This document shows positions 39,155 to 49,824 of a stretch of DNA of 64,000 bases, piece by piece. Position numbers and translations under genes: made by a program. The stretch spans positions 89,198-153,197 of the forward strand of contig JAGXFU010000017.1 of NCBI GenBank assembly GCA_024637115.1, written 5' to 3'. The notes below the pieces were generated by a model. That model was given only the letters and a program-made list of their open reading frames with translations. It made no database searches and was not told where the DNA came from. Position 1 is the first letter of the stretch. Each line of letters opens with the position of its first letter. This stretch comes from Actinomycetes bacterium. GTDB taxonomy: Bacteria; Actinomycetota; Coriobacteriia; Anaerosomatales; JAGXFU01.

Positions 39155-40399
39155 CTACTCCGTCCTCAATCGCCAGATACCGAATGCAAAGAACACAACA
39201 CCCATGACAGTGAGTGCGAGAATGGGCGAGATGACTTCGGCGAGTCCGGCTCCGTGGATCTGGATGTCGGACATGCCTTCGAGGCCCCATCCCATGATCG
39301 ACGCGTAGCGAATCGGCTGAAGCCACTCGGGCAGGATCGTGATGGGAAAGAAGACGCCGCCGATCAGCGCCATGAGCTGAACGATCAGTGAACCATATCC
39401 ACCTGCACCGCGCTCCGTCTTGGCCAACGCGGCGATCAGAACGGCGAGTCCCGTGACCGCAATCAGTTGCGCACCCGCCACGGTGAAGGTCGCAAGCGGA
39501 TCGCCTCCCCACTCCACGCCGAACGAGAATCGCGTGAAGACGTAGAGGATGGTGAACTGCAGCATGCCCAGTATCCAGATCGCCAGCATCTTTCCGCCGA
39601 TTACCGCAGCTCTCGAAGTCGGAGTGGTGAGCAGACGACTGAGTGTTCGATCGCGACGCTCCGTGATGAAGCCGAATGCGCCGAACATGGCGCCGAACAC
39701 CAGGAACATCGATGTCATCGACAGCGCGTAGAAATCCATCCCCTCGATATCGACGGTGGCTTCCGCAGTCTGGTTTCGCTGCTCCACCGTGATGGGGCTC
39801 ACCGCGTCTTGCGCAGTGGCTCTCTCCACCGCCATTCCCACGGTCGCTCCCACGAGTTCCGGTGGCAGGCCCGCTCCAGCCGCACTCTCCCCGGCCGTCT
39901 GGGCAATGATCGACACACGGGAGATGTCGGCTGCGATTCCGCGTACGATGCTCTCCCAGATATTCGCCGAAAGCTCTGAACCGGGATCCTTGAGCACTTC
40001 CAGTGTCACGGCGTCGCCATCAGCGATCGACTGTGAGAACCCTGCGGGGATCACGACGGCCGCAAGCAGTTCACCGCGCTCGACCTCTCCACGGACCTCT
40101 GTCGCGTCATCACGCTCTTGGATGTCAAAGATGCCGGCAACGGTCTCGTTGTCGATCAATCCGCTGGTAATCTCGGCTCCGACATCGGTGACGGAACTAT
40201 CTCGCGCACCGGTGTCGAGGTTCACTATCGCAACAGGTGCGCCGATATCTCCGCCCTCTCCACCAAGACCGCCAAGGGCGGAGCCGAGGATAAAGATCAG
40301 CACCATGGGCATGCCGAGCAGGACACCCAGTGCTGCTGCATCGCGCAGCAGCACACGGAGGTCCTTCCGGGTCACGGTGAGGAGCTTTGGCATCTTCAA
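39155..40399 (-). CDS. ABC-2 type transporter permease (paralogous partner)
   Basis: TERRDRTLSRLLTTPTSRAAVIGGKMLAIW. Confidence 0.83.
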   Translation of the reverse strand: MKMPKLLTVTRKDLRVLLRDAAALGVLLGMPMVLIFILGSALGGLGGEGGDIGAPVAIVNLDTGARDSSVTDVGAEITSGLIDNETVAGIFDIQERDDATEVRGEVERGELLAAVVIPAGFSQSIADGDAVTLEVLKDPGSELSANIWESIVRGIAADISRVSIIAQTAGESAAGAGLPPELVGATVGMAVERATAQDAVSPITVEQRNQTAEATVDIEGMDFYALSMTSMFLVFGAMFGAFGFITERRDRTLSRLLTTPTSRAAVIGGKMLAIWILGMLQFTILYVFTRFSFGVEWGGDPLATFTVAGAQLIAVTGLAVLIAALAKTERGAGGYGSLIVQLMALIGGVFFPITILPEWLQPIRYASIMGWGLEGMSDIQIHGAGLAEVISPILALTVMGVVFFAFGIWRLRTE

Positions 40400-40409
40400 A
40401 GAACCCCCG

Positions 40410-41351
40410 TCAGTCCCGCAGTGACTTGCCGGTCAGGTGCAGGAACACGCTCTCGAGATTGGGCTCCGTGACTTCGACACCGCGCACGTGGGCTCCGGCC
40501 CGACCGAGCGCCGCCACCACGGGCGCGAGCACTGCTCCGCCATCTGCACTGAGCACCTGGAGCGTGGATTCGACCGCATCGGCCTGGCTTACTCCGGGAA
40601 TCGCAGCAACCAATTCAACGGTCTCAGGCGCCGGCGGCTCATCGAGCTCGACGGCTACCACATCGGCATCGCCGATCATCGCACGCAGCTCATCGATCGT
40701 TCCCGTCGCGATGACCTTGCCATGGTCGATAATCGCGACGCGGTCGCAGAGAAACTCAACCTCTTCCATGTAGTGACTTGTGTAGAGCACGGTCATGCCC
40801 TCGGCGTTGAGTTTCTTGACCTGCTCGAGAATGTGATTTCGTGACTGGGGGTCGATACCCACGGTCGGCTCGTCCATGAGCAGTACGCGCGGGGTATGCA
40901 GAATGCCCGCCGCGATGTTGATTCGGCGCTTCATGCCGCCCGAGTACTTCTCAATACGCTCCTTGGCACGATCGGCAAGTCCCGCGAGTTCGAGCGCGCG
41001 ATCGACTGCTTCAGAGAGGTCCTTGCCCCCCAGGCCGTACATCTTGCCCCAAAACGTCAGGTTCTCCCGCGCGGACAGCGTCTCGTACAGCGCGATCTCC
41101 TGAGGGACGACACCAAGGACGCGCTTGACCGCTCCCGGCTTCTTTGACACCGAGTTGCCATCTACAACGACGTCTCCCTCGGTCGCATCGAGCAATCCTG
41201 ACATGATCGAGATGGCGGTCGTCTTGCCCGCACCGTTCGGGCCAAGCAAGCCGAATATCTCGCCCTCGGCAATCGAGAATTCAACGTGGTCTACCGCTGT
41301 GAGATCGCCGAATCGCTTAACGAGTCCCTCCACGGTGACGATGTCTGCCAT
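40410..41351 (-). CDS. ABC transporter ATP-binding protein
   Basis: GPNGAGKTT, YSGGMKRRINIA, VLLMDEPTVGIDP. Confidence 0.93.
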   Translation of the reverse strand: MADIVTVEGLVKRFGDLTAVDHVEFSIAEGEIFGLLGPNGAGKTTAISIMSGLLDATEGDVVVDGNSVSKKPGAVKRVLGVVPQEIALYETLSARENLTFWGKMYGLGGKDLSEAVDRALELAGLADRAKERIEKYSGGMKRRINIAAGILHTPRVLLMDEPTVGIDPQSRNHILEQVKKLNAEGMTVLYTSHYMEEVEFLCDRVAIIDHGKVIATGTIDELRAMIGDADVVAVELDEPPAPETVELVAAIPGVSQADAVESTLQVLSADGGAVLAPVVAALGRAGAHVRGVEVTEPNLESVFLHLTGKSLRD

Positions 41352-41453
41352 CGTCTCGCTCCTCCCATCACGGCGCGCGCCCGTGCGCCGTCATCGTGCG
41401 TCTGAGTCCCTGCCTGTGACGGAATACTACCCTATCCCCGCCACCCGTCACGC

Positions 41454-42173
41454 TCAGTCGCCTCTATACCCTATACTCCGCGACGCCATCGTATCGAGAA
41501 GCCCGAACAGGAGCTCCCTGTCGTCCTCGAACAGAGCCGTCTCCCCGAGCATGCCCGCTGCCGAGGAGATCCATGGCCCGCCCGCTGCCAGTTCGCCCTC
41601 CCCATGCTCGCAGAGCACGCTCCACGACTCCCGTGTTGCCTCGAGATGAAACTGCAGCCCGACCACGCGTCCCCCATCGTAGACGAACGCCTGTGTCTCG
41701 CATGCCTCACTACGGGCAGCGTGAACAGCTCCTGGCGGGATGGCAAAGCGGTCACCATGCCAATGCAACGCCGGAAACGAACCGGGCAGTGACTGAAACA
41801 CACCGAGGGCACGTCCCTCCTCGGTCAGATCGACGGGGTACCAGCCGATCTCCGGAGACTCTGCCGAAGTCACGGCGGCGCCGAGCGCATCGGCCAGCAA
41901 CTGGGCCCCCAGACACACGCCGAGCACCAAGGTGTGGTCGTCGGTTGCCACGGAACGCAGGTACGCCTTCTCCTGCGCGAGCCATATATGGTCGGCTTCG
42001 TCGTGGATGCTCATAGGGCCACCCATGACGATAACGAAATCAGGTTCCGCCGGATGTCGCCGGTCAGCCAGATACAGTGGCGCGACCTCGAGATCGTGGC
42101 CGCGCGAAACCGCCCACTCGGCAATTGCCGCCGGACCTTCGAATGGGACATGCGTCAGACACACGATTCGCAC
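41454..42173 (-). CDS. Class I glutamine amidotransferase (GMP synthase-like)
   Basis: VIVMGGPMSIHDE, LGVCLGAQLLADALG, GLQFHLEAT. Confidence 0.88.
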   Translation of the reverse strand: MRIVCLTHVPFEGPAAIAEWAVSRGHDLEVAPLYLADRRHPAEPDFVIVMGGPMSIHDEADHIWLAQEKAYLRSVATDDHTLVLGVCLGAQLLADALGAAVTSAESPEIGWYPVDLTEEGRALGVFQSLPGSFPALHWHGDRFAIPPGAVHAARSEACETQAFVYDGGRVVGLQFHLEATRESWSVLCEHGEGELAAGGPWISSAAGMLGETALFEDDRELLFGLLDTMASRSIGYRGD

Positions 42174-42204
42174 GGGCGCTCTTTCCTGAGAGGTAACGTA
42201 TCTC

Positions 42205-43017
42205 TCAGGTTAGCCGAAAGTGCGCCACGTCGCTGGCGTGGTCGAGGCGCTCCCACGTGCCTTCAACACCCGCCCCGCGTGCACCCATTTCGAAATGGAG
42301 CATCGCAATGCCGCAGTCGAGCTTCTTTGAGATACGCTGCGCCGTCTCCGCCCCGTCGAAGGCACAGATCACACGACCGTCTTCGTAGCGGAACCGCCAT
42401 GGCTGACGGTTGATCGCACTCGGCGCAAGGCGCGCGACCTCGACTCCTGCCCTGGCCCACGGAACCCATGACGTGTATCCCGGAGCGATCTCCTCGGCGG
42501 ATTTTCGGGGTGTGCCCTGGACCGTCTTGACCGTCTTGACCGCTTTCTCAAACCCGCTGAAGACATCGGCCGGTGTGCCGAGGGGTGAGACTGCGAATGC
42601 GCGCTCACCCCCACCGAGTTGCAGGATCTCGGAAACCCGCGCGGCTTTGAAGAAGCCGCCGATCCAACAGGTGCCCAGCCCAAGACGTGTTGCCTCGAGC
42701 ACGATGCCCTCGCCGGTGTATCCGATCGACATGTCGACACCCGGCGCGCCTATCGTACCCACGAATGCGATCGCCGAGGGAGCTCCGGTCACACGCCCAT
42801 AGCTCCCAACGATGCCCGTGAAGATGTCCGCGGGCGCCTCTCGAACGAGAACAGCACGGGCAACCGGCGATGGCCGGAAAGACGCACAGAACTCTTCGAG
42901 GCTGTCGAGCGTGTCGGATGAAACCGGGTCACCATCGTAACTTCGGCGAGAATGACGTGTCTTGATGGCATCCAGCCACTCTCGTACGGGTGCATCCGGT
43001 GCGGTGAGCTTGGGCAT
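42205..43017 (-). CDS. Nitroreductase family protein
   Basis: IKTRHSRRSYDGDPV, ATRLGLGTCWIGGF, LAPSAINRQPWRF. Confidence 0.83.
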   Translation of the reverse strand: MPKLTAPDAPVREWLDAIKTRHSRRSYDGDPVSSDTLDSLEEFCASFRPSPVARAVLVREAPADIFTGIVGSYGRVTGAPSAIAFVGTIGAPGVDMSIGYTGEGIVLEATRLGLGTCWIGGFFKAARVSEILQLGGGERAFAVSPLGTPADVFSGFEKAVKTVKTVQGTPRKSAEEIAPGYTSWVPWARAGVEVARLAPSAINRQPWRFRYEDGRVICAFDGAETAQRISKKLDCGIAMLHFEMGARGAGVEGTWERLDHASDVAHFRLT

Positions 43018-43145
43018 GGCGGCGGCCTCCAGGCACGTGTCGGCGCTCTCAGCGCCGTCGCAATGTCATGTCGGGTACATTTATTCCACATGGTCACGGG
43101 AATCAAGCGGATCCCACATGACCAGCCAAGGTACTCGCCTTCAGA

Positions 43146-43901
43146 TTGAGAGCCGTTGTGACGGACATGTACGACTACGCCGACGTCCCCAAGGCGATCT
43201 GCGCCACCCTTCTCGAACGAATCCGCGCGCTCGAGAGTCCGCACGACCGTGATGGCATGGCCCGCTTTGGAATCAACGTGGAGAACGCATACGGCGTGTC
43301 GGTAACGTCACTGCGGGGGATGGCTCGCGAGGTCCTCTCAGAGCGCAGGCGGGATGTGGAATGGCGTCACGAACTGGCCGCGTGCTTGTGGACATCCGGA
43401 ATCCACGAAGCTCAGATCCTTGCCACGATTCTCGACGTACCGGCGCTCGTCACACGAGAGCAGGCACTCGCCTGGGCAGCGGCTTCTGAATCCTGGGACA
43501 CCACGGACCTGCTTGTGGGCAATCTGCTCGACAAGACCGCGTTCGCATACGAACTCGCTCACGACTGGTCCGCCGCACAGGAGACTTTCGTCAAGCGAGC
43601 GGGCTTCGTGCTGATGGCGGGACTCGCGGTGCACGACAAGAAGGCGGACGATGCTGCCTTTCTTCCCTTCATGGAGTTGATTCGCAGGGAGGCTCACGAT
43701 GAGCGCAACTTCGTAAAGAAGGCGGTCAACTGGGCACTTCGTCAGATCGGCAAACGCTCAGCAGCGCTCCACAGCCCGGCTCTCGCGCTGGCCGATGAGC
43801 TCTCTGCTAGTCGGGACCGCTCGGAGCGGTGGGTAGGCCGCAACGCGGCCCGCGAACTGCGTAGCGAGAGCGTCTTGCGGCGCATCGAGCGCACGCGTTA
43901 G
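43146..43901 (+). CDS. AlkD-like DNA alkylation repair protein
   Basis: ALAWAAASESWDTTDLLVGNLLDKT, NFVKKAVNWALRQIGKRS. Confidence 0.83.
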   Translation: MRAVVTDMYDYADVPKAICATLLERIRALESPHDRDGMARFGINVENAYGVSVTSLRGMAREVLSERRRDVEWRHELAACLWTSGIHEAQILATILDVPALVTREQALAWAAASESWDTTDLLVGNLLDKTAFAYELAHDWSAAQETFVKRAGFVLMAGLAVHDKKADDAAFLPFMELIRREAHDERNFVKKAVNWALRQIGKRSAALHSPALALADELSASRDRSERWVGRNAARELRSESVLRRIERTR

Positions 43902-44021
43902 GCGGCGTACGGTCATGAACGGGCGGCGAGTGGTCGGGCCAGCGGCATCCGCCGTTCGGTCGGTGCACCCATGCCTGTGCTGAATCCTGCTAGGGTTGAA
44001 TGACAAACTCAGGAGTCTCAC

Positions 44022-44456
44022 ATGCAGACATTTCAACTCGACTTTGTCACCCCTTCCGAGGCCGAACGATGCGGCGCATTCGAATTGCGCGAACAGGTCT
44101 TTTCGCACGCCGAGCAATTCACTGCCGAGGACGTCTCCCGAAACTGCTTCCATCTCGTTGCGCGCGAAGATACCAAGACCCTCGGCTACGGCAAACTCGT
44201 TGTCGACGGAGCATTCGCCCGCGTGAAACACGTGTGCGTATCCCCTGACGCGCAACGCAGTGGTCTCGGTTCCCGAATTCTCCTTCGTCTACTCGACCGC
44301 GCCCGCGAGGAACACACCACGACCGTGTGGCTCCTTGCCAGGTTCACCGCGCTCGGTTTCTATCACAAGTTCGGTTTTGTAGAGGTTGGGCCGGTCGTTC
44401 GCTCCGAGGACTCGGCCGCCCCGCATCGGCGCATGGAATTGCGGTTCAAGCTCTAA
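44022..44456 (+). CDS. GNAT family N-acetyltransferase
   Basis: KHVCVSPDAQRSGLGSRILLRLLDRA; FYHKFGFVEVG. Confidence 0.83.
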   Translation: MQTFQLDFVTPSEAERCGAFELREQVFSHAEQFTAEDVSRNCFHLVAREDTKTLGYGKLVVDGAFARVKHVCVSPDAQRSGLGSRILLRLLDRAREEHTTTVWLLARFTALGFYHKFGFVEVGPVVRSEDSAAPHRRMELRFKL

Positions 44457-44536
44457 TCATGGCGGCGCTCGATCGCGAAACGGTCGCAGGTGAACCCTAG
44501 TCGAATCAAGCTCATATGGACTACCCCGTGAAACAC

Positions 44537-44569
44537 AAGAAGGCCGATCCCGAGACGGGCGGCCTTCTT
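44537..44569 (-). terminator. Terminator downstream of tRNA-Ala
   Basis: AAGAAGGCC...GGCCTTCTT perfect stem just downstream of the tRNA on the minus strand. Confidence 0.6.
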
Positions 44570-44580
44570 GAATATGCTTC

Positions 44581-44656
44581 TGGTGGAGACGAAGGGGCTC
44601 GAACCCTCGACCCCCGGCTTGCAAAGCCGGTGCTCTCCCAACTGAGCTACGTCCCC
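44581..44656 (-). tRNA. tRNA-Ala (TGC), CCA encoded
   Basis: Minus strand GGGGACGTAGCTCAGTTGGGAGAGCACCGGCTTTGCAAGCCGGGGGTCGAGGGTTCGAGCCCCTTCGTCTCCACCA folds as cloverleaf, anticodon loop TTTGCAA. Confidence 0.96.
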
Positions 44657-44905
44657 AGATGCGGCACACACTATAACATGCGTTTGCGCGTTCGGCATCC
44701 ACCCGGTGCGGAGCGCCGCTCCACAGCTATTCACCAACTCGCGGCAACGCGTGCCGTGCTCGCCTTCAGGAATCTGTAAGGACTTCGTCGGCTTCACTTC
44801 AGTCCAGCGTCAACCTCAGCCCTCATCGTCTTGTCAGGGGCCATGCGGTCTCGAGAGATGTCAGAGTGCGCGGCACAAGCTGCGTGACGGATGAAGGGGA
44901 AGACA

Positions 44906-46075
44906 ATGAGGGTCATACGCGACGTGTTCAGAAGGAAGGGCCGTTCGGTCCTAACGATCTGCGGCATCACCATCGGTGTGCTTGCGCTCGTGGTCATGGG
45001 AGCGATGGCGGAGAAGATCACCAAGCTCGTTGATGGTGGCGTTGAGTACTACGACGGGAAAGTCTCCATCGAAGATGCGAGCGCAGCCACCAACTTTGGC
45101 GTGGGCATGCTCGACACCCAGCGCGCCGAGGACGTGCGCGCCGTTGACGGCGTGGCTGCCGCCTCGGGCAGCGTTACGGTGCTCTATGAAGACATGCAAG
45201 ACGGTATGTCCATGGGTATGCCGGCGATGCTTTCCGGCAGCGATTTCGATCCTCAGGCCGAGGAACTCGAAACATTCACGCTCACCGCTGCCGAGGGCCG
45301 CCTACTCAAAGCGGATGACACTGGTGTCGTGGTCATGGGCAACGACCTCGCCGACACAGAAGGCGCAGTAGTTGGCGACACGGTCACGATTCGCGGCGAG
45401 GAATTCGAGGTCATTGGCGTGCTCGAGAAGACACTCTCGATGCCCGACAACATGGCCTACGTGAGTCTGGCCGAGGCGCAGAACGCGTTTATCAGCACAC
45501 TGCCCGAGGCTATGCGGGACTCTGTAGCGGCGGAAGACCTCTTCACCGAGATCGTGGCGTTCCCGGAATCAGGTATCGACGCCGACAAACTGGCCCTGAC
45601 AATCAACGGCGAAGTCGAGGGCGTGGCAGCAACCGGACCCACCGAGTTCGTTGAGACGGTAAAGAAGAGTACGGCCACGTTCAATGGAATCATCCTCGGC
45701 ATTGGCTTGGTCTCTCTCATGGTGGGTGGCCTGTCGGTGATCAACACCATGATGATGTCCGTGTCCGAACGTGTGCGGGAAATCGGAATCCGCAAAGCGA
45801 TCGGCGCATCCACCAGCAGTATCGTGCGCCAGTTCCTGGGTGAAGCAGGCGTTATCGGTCTTGTGGGTGGCCTCGTTGGACTCGCGATCGGCGCAGTGAT
45901 CGTGGCCCTCGGCAACGCAGCGGGTGTGGAGTCAGGCAACGTGCTCTTCCTGCTGACCCCGCGGTTGGCCGTCGGAGCAGTCACATTCGCCACTGTGCTC
46001 GGCGTGCTCTCAGGTCTCTATCCGGCACTACATGCAGCACGTCTCGATCCCGTCGTTGCCTTCCGGCGCGGCTGA
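44906..46075 (+). CDS. FtsX/MacB-like ABC transporter permease
   Basis: FRRKGRSVLTICGITIGVLALVVMGAM; VINTMMMSVSERVREIGIRKAIGAS. Confidence 0.87.
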   Translation: MRVIRDVFRRKGRSVLTICGITIGVLALVVMGAMAEKITKLVDGGVEYYDGKVSIEDASAATNFGVGMLDTQRAEDVRAVDGVAAASGSVTVLYEDMQDGMSMGMPAMLSGSDFDPQAEELETFTLTAAEGRLLKADDTGVVVMGNDLADTEGAVVGDTVTIRGEEFEVIGVLEKTLSMPDNMAYVSLAEAQNAFISTLPEAMRDSVAAEDLFTEIVAFPESGIDADKLALTINGEVEGVAATGPTEFVETVKKSTATFNGIILGIGLVSLMVGGLSVINTMMMSVSERVREIGIRKAIGASTSSIVRQFLGEAGVIGLVGGLVGLAIGAVIVALGNAAGVESGNVLFLLTPRLAVGAVTFATVLGVLSGLYPALHAARLDPVVAFRRG

Positions 46076-46135
46076 CATACGTCCACTGATCAGGCCGACT
46101 TAGGTTGGCATGTAGCTCGACAGAGCAGATACGGA

Positions 46136-46894
46136 GTGAATGAAATGGGCACCATCCTTGAAGCAAGAAACCTCACGAGGCGCTACCGCCTTGGTAAGGA
46201 CAACTACGTCGATGCGCTTCGCGGCGCGAGCCTCTCGATCGGGGCCGGTGAGTTCGTGGCCATCATGGGGCCATCCGGTTCCGGCAAGTCCACGCTCATG
46301 CACATCCTGGGCTGTCTCGACCGCCCGGACTCCGGAGAGGTGTATCTCCGCGGCGAGCGCGTTGAGGGCCTGCGCGGTCGCGCCCTCGACGAGGTCCGTA
46401 GAAATGGCGTTGGCTTCGTGTTCCAGGGCTTCAACCTGGTACCGACGATGACCGCGATCGAGAACGTGGCGATCGCCGCCGAGTACGCGGGCCACTCCCG
46501 ACGCGCGGCCCAGTCCAAAGCGCGGCGTATGCTCGCAACCGTGGGCTTGAGCGACCGCGCCAATCACACTCCGAGTGAGCTGTCCGGCGGTCAGCAGCAG
46601 AGGGTGGCCATCGCGCGAGCTCTGGTCAACGACCCGCTCATCGTGCTCGGCGACGAGCCCACCGGTGACCTCGATACCGCAACGTCCGAGGAGATCATCG
46701 CCACGATGCGCCGAATCTGTGCTGAGACCAAGACGACCTTTGTCATGGTCACCCATGATCCGGAAGTCGGGGCTGCGTGCGATCGAGTGATCGAGGTACG
46801 CGACGGGCTCGTGCTCAACGGCGAACGCGCTGTTGACCCCCAGGCGGTACCTACCGCACCGAGGATTGCGATCAAGACGCCTGTCCTGGTGTAA
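46136..46894 (+). CDS. MacB/LolD-type ABC transporter ATP-binding protein
   Basis: IMGPSGSGKSTLMHILGCLDRPDSGEV, ELSGGQQQRVAIARALVNDP, LGDEPTGDLDTAT. Confidence 0.93.
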   Translation: MNEMGTILEARNLTRRYRLGKDNYVDALRGASLSIGAGEFVAIMGPSGSGKSTLMHILGCLDRPDSGEVYLRGERVEGLRGRALDEVRRNGVGFVFQGFNLVPTMTAIENVAIAAEYAGHSRRAAQSKARRMLATVGLSDRANHTPSELSGGQQQRVAIARALVNDPLIVLGDEPTGDLDTATSEEIIATMRRICAETKTTFVMVTHDPEVGAACDRVIEVRDGLVLNGERAVDPQAVPTAPRIAIKTPVLV

Positions 46895-46918
46895 GAAATG
46901 CTCGCATGGAGCCAACTC

Positions 46919-46948
46919 GGGGCGGTCCCGCATTGCGGCGACCGCCCC
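46919..46948 (+). terminator. Terminator after MacB-like operon
   Basis: GGGGCGGTC...GACCGCCCC perfect stem. Confidence 0.65.
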
Positions 46949-47047
46949 GTTTCGCGTGCATCCACGGGCGTGCAACGTACAATAGGACTGCCAGAACACC
47001 GCCGGTACACCGCATCTGCCCGGCGCATTCACGGGGAGGGGAACCGA

Positions 47048-47773
47048 TTGAACGGCAAGGGACGCATCCTCGCTCTCGATGACGAGGACACGATTCTCCA
47101 GATCGTCTGCATGAACCTTGAGGCCGAGGGCTACGACGTTGACGTTGCCCATGATGGGGAGTCCGCTGTTGATATCTTTGATCCATCAGCGCATGTGATG
47201 GCCGTGCTCGACATCATGCTTCCCGGCATCGATGGCTACGAGGTAGCACGTCAGATACGCGCCGCCTCTGACATACCGATCATGATGCTCTCGGCCCGGG
47301 ACACCGATGTGGACATGGCGATCGGGCTCGGAATCGGCGCCGACGACTACATGACCAAACCATTCTCCCCCGTTGAGTTCGTGGCCCGCGTCAAGGCGCA
47401 CCTGCGCAGGTACTCGGCGACCAAGCGCGCAGCGGGCATGGCCGAGGAACCCTCGGCAGATGAGACGATCGTTGCAGGGCCTGTTCGGGTAGACACCGCT
47501 ACGTTCGCCGCCACCGTTCGTGGCGCCTCCATCGATCTGACCGCCACGGAATTCGAGATTCTCAAGCTGCTGGCAGCACATCCGGGACGGGTGTACACCA
47601 AGGCACAGATCTATCAGCTCGTGTGGGACGAGGAGTTTGGCGGCGACTACTCTACCGTCCAGGTCCACATCAGACGGCTCCGCACCAAGATCGAAGAAGA
47701 CCCCTCAGATCCCAAGTTGATCGGCACCGTGTGGGGCATTGGATACCGCTTTGAACCGGAGGCGCTCCGGTGA
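47048..47773 (+). CDS. OmpR-family response regulator
   Basis: Receiver domain (LALDDEDTI, AVLDIMLPGIDGYE, TKPFSP) and winged-helix effector; TTG start at 47048 after GGGGAGGGG. Confidence 0.9.
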   Translation: MNGKGRILALDDEDTILQIVCMNLEAEGYDVDVAHDGESAVDIFDPSAHVMAVLDIMLPGIDGYEVARQIRAASDIPIMMLSARDTDVDMAIGLGIGADDYMTKPFSPVEFVARVKAHLRRYSATKRAAGMAEEPSADETIVAGPVRVDTATFAATVRGASIDLTATEFEILKLLAAHPGRVYTKAQIYQLVWDEEFGGDYSTVQVHIRRLRTKIEEDPSDPKLIGTVWGIGYRFEPEALR

Positions 47774-48696
47774 GTGCCTTCATCTTCGTGATTGCCGTCG
47801 CATGCGCCGTAGTTGTGGCCGTGGTGGTCGCGTATGCGATCTCCCGCATTCGACAACGCATCGCCCTGAGTCGCGTGACAGAAGGACTCGCTGAACTGGC
47901 AGGCGGCAACCTCGCCCACCGTGTAGTCGTACCCGGTGGTAGAGACCTCACGGAACTCGCCACAGCGTGCAACCGTCTCGCCGAGTCGATGCAAGAAGCG
48001 AATTCCGAGGCCCTGAGACGTGAAGAGGCTCACCGACAGCTCATCAGCAACCTCTCTCATGACCTGCGCACGCCCATCACGTCTATCGCCGGGTATGTGG
48101 ATGCACTCCAGCGCGGCATTGGCGAGGACACCACGCGACATCTCGATATCATCGCCACCAAAGCGGCTGAACTCGCGCGCCTCGCCGACGATCTCTTCTA
48201 CCTCTCACGACTCGATTCAGGTGATCTCAAGCTCAATCTCGGACCTGTCGACGTGAGTGAGGTCGCACGGCAGAGTCTCCTTGGATTTGAAAACGAGCTG
48301 CGGGGTCGCGAGGTGGAAGTGGTCGTGGACATTCCGGAGACCGCCTGTATGATCCGCGCCGATGAAGCAGCGCTCGGTCGCATCATTGGGAACTTCGTGG
48401 CGAACAGCCTCAAACACGCCCGCTCGATGCGTCGGCTCGGGATCGAAGTAGCTACACGAGATTCAGGATGCATCGTGACGGTGTGGGACGATGGCGAGGG
48501 CTTTCCCCTCGGCGTCAAGGAACTGCTCGAACGCGGAACCTCGGTCGGGCCCGGCGGCGGTACCGGTTTGGGCCTGTCGATCGCGCATGACCTCGCGGGA
48601 CGCATGAATGCGTATCTGCGCGTCAACAGCGACCCGGGGGAACGAACCTCAGTAGCAGTGATCTTCTCAGTACTCGAGCCCAAAGAATCGGTGTAG
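47770..48696 (+). CDS. Sensor histidine kinase
   Basis: LISNLSHDLRTPITSIAGYVDAL; NFVANSLKHA; GGGTGLGLSIAHDL. Confidence 0.92.
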   Translation: MSAFIFVIAVACAVVVAVVVAYAISRIRQRIALSRVTEGLAELAGGNLAHRVVVPGGRDLTELATACNRLAESMQEANSEALRREEAHRQLISNLSHDLRTPITSIAGYVDALQRGIGEDTTRHLDIIATKAAELARLADDLFYLSRLDSGDLKLNLGPVDVSEVARQSLLGFENELRGREVEVVVDIPETACMIRADEAALGRIIGNFVANSLKHARSMRRLGIEVATRDSGCIVTVWDDGEGFPLGVKELLERGTSVGPGGGTGLGLSIAHDLAGRMNAYLRVNSDPGERTSVAVIFSVLEPKESV

Positions 48697-48806
48697 GAAA
48701 GGATGTATGAGACTCGTATGGATTACGTTCGCGCCACGTCAGCTCCACTTGGGAGTATCGATACAGAAGGTTGTATCGAATGTTGTCCGGCCGGAGGTCG
48801 AACGAC

Positions 48807-49823
48807 ATGACTGAAAGGAAACGTGGCATGGACTTCATGGGGATTCTCAAAGATGCCTGGAGGGTCACACGGCAGAATCGCAGCCTGTGGATCCTTGGGC
48901 TGTTCGCCGGCGGCAGCGCAGGGGCGTCATCGGTGAACTGGAACTTTGGCGGTAATGACGCGCAGGGGTTCCAGGACCTGCAGACCGAATGGCCTAGCTC
49001 GGGCTCGCCCGGCGTTGAGCTTCAACGTGGCATCGATGAGCTTGGCCGCGAGTTGGGAACCTCACTCGGATCGGTGTCCGACTGGGCGTTCTGGCTTGTC
49101 GTGATCGTACTTGGACTGATTCTTGTGGGTATCGTGTTCTGGGCTATCGGCGTGGCGGCTCGCGGGGGCCTGATCGAGCAGACACGAGAGGCGCTCGCCG
49201 GTCGCGAAACGAGCGCGCGCGCCGGATGGCGGACCGGATTCCGCTACTGGGGACGTGTGTTCGCTGTTGGCTTCTTGCTGGGGCTGCCCCTTCTGATACT
49301 CGGCCTCATCGCGCTGTTTGCGTTCCTGATTCTCGGAGGCCTTGCGTTCTTCTCAGGGGATGCACAGGTGACGGCAGGGCTTGTAGGCATGGGAGCGATT
49401 CTCTCGCTGATCGGTCTGTTCACCGTAGCAGTTGCCATCATCGTGGGCATGCTACAAGAGGTGGCACTGAGGCATGCGCTCCTTGAAGATCGCAGCGCTG
49501 TTGACTCGATCAAAGCTTCGTGGGCTGACCTCTGGGGACGTCGCTCGGTCGCGAGCATGTGGCTCGTCATGATCGTCGTGAACATCTGCGCAAGCATTGT
49601 CGCCGGTATCCTCTTTGTACCGCTCGCGCTGCTGGTTGCGTTCATAGTCGCCGGTGCCGTGGTGGCGGGTGGTATGCCTATGCTATGGCTTCTGGCTCCG
49701 CTCGGCCTGCTGGTGATCGCGCTCGGGTTCGCCTTCAAGGCGGTCTACTCAACGTATGTTTCAGCTGCCTGGACGTCGTTCTTCACACGCATGGAACGCC
49801 CCGAGTTGGCCACGGCGGCCTAG
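48807..49823 (+). CDS. Multi-TM membrane protein of unknown function
   Basis: MTERKRGMDFMGILKDAWRVTRQNRSLWILGLFAGGSAGA; several hydrophobic segments; GGAGGT upstream of 48807. Confidence 0.7.
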   Translation: MTERKRGMDFMGILKDAWRVTRQNRSLWILGLFAGGSAGASSVNWNFGGNDAQGFQDLQTEWPSSGSPGVELQRGIDELGRELGTSLGSVSDWAFWLVVIVLGLILVGIVFWAIGVAARGGLIEQTREALAGRETSARAGWRTGFRYWGRVFAVGFLLGLPLLILGLIALFAFLILGGLAFFSGDAQVTAGLVGMGAILSLIGLFTVAVAIIVGMLQEVALRHALLEDRSAVDSIKASWADLWGRRSVASMWLVMIVVNICASIVAGILFVPLALLVAFIVAGAVVAGGMPMLWLLAPLGLLVIALGFAFKAVYSTYVSAAWTSFFTRMERPELATAA

Positions 49824-49824
49824 G

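Noticed and set aside
46100-47152. 350-aa minus-strand ORF
   Set aside because: Antisense to the MacB-like ATPase and response regulator; no domain signature.
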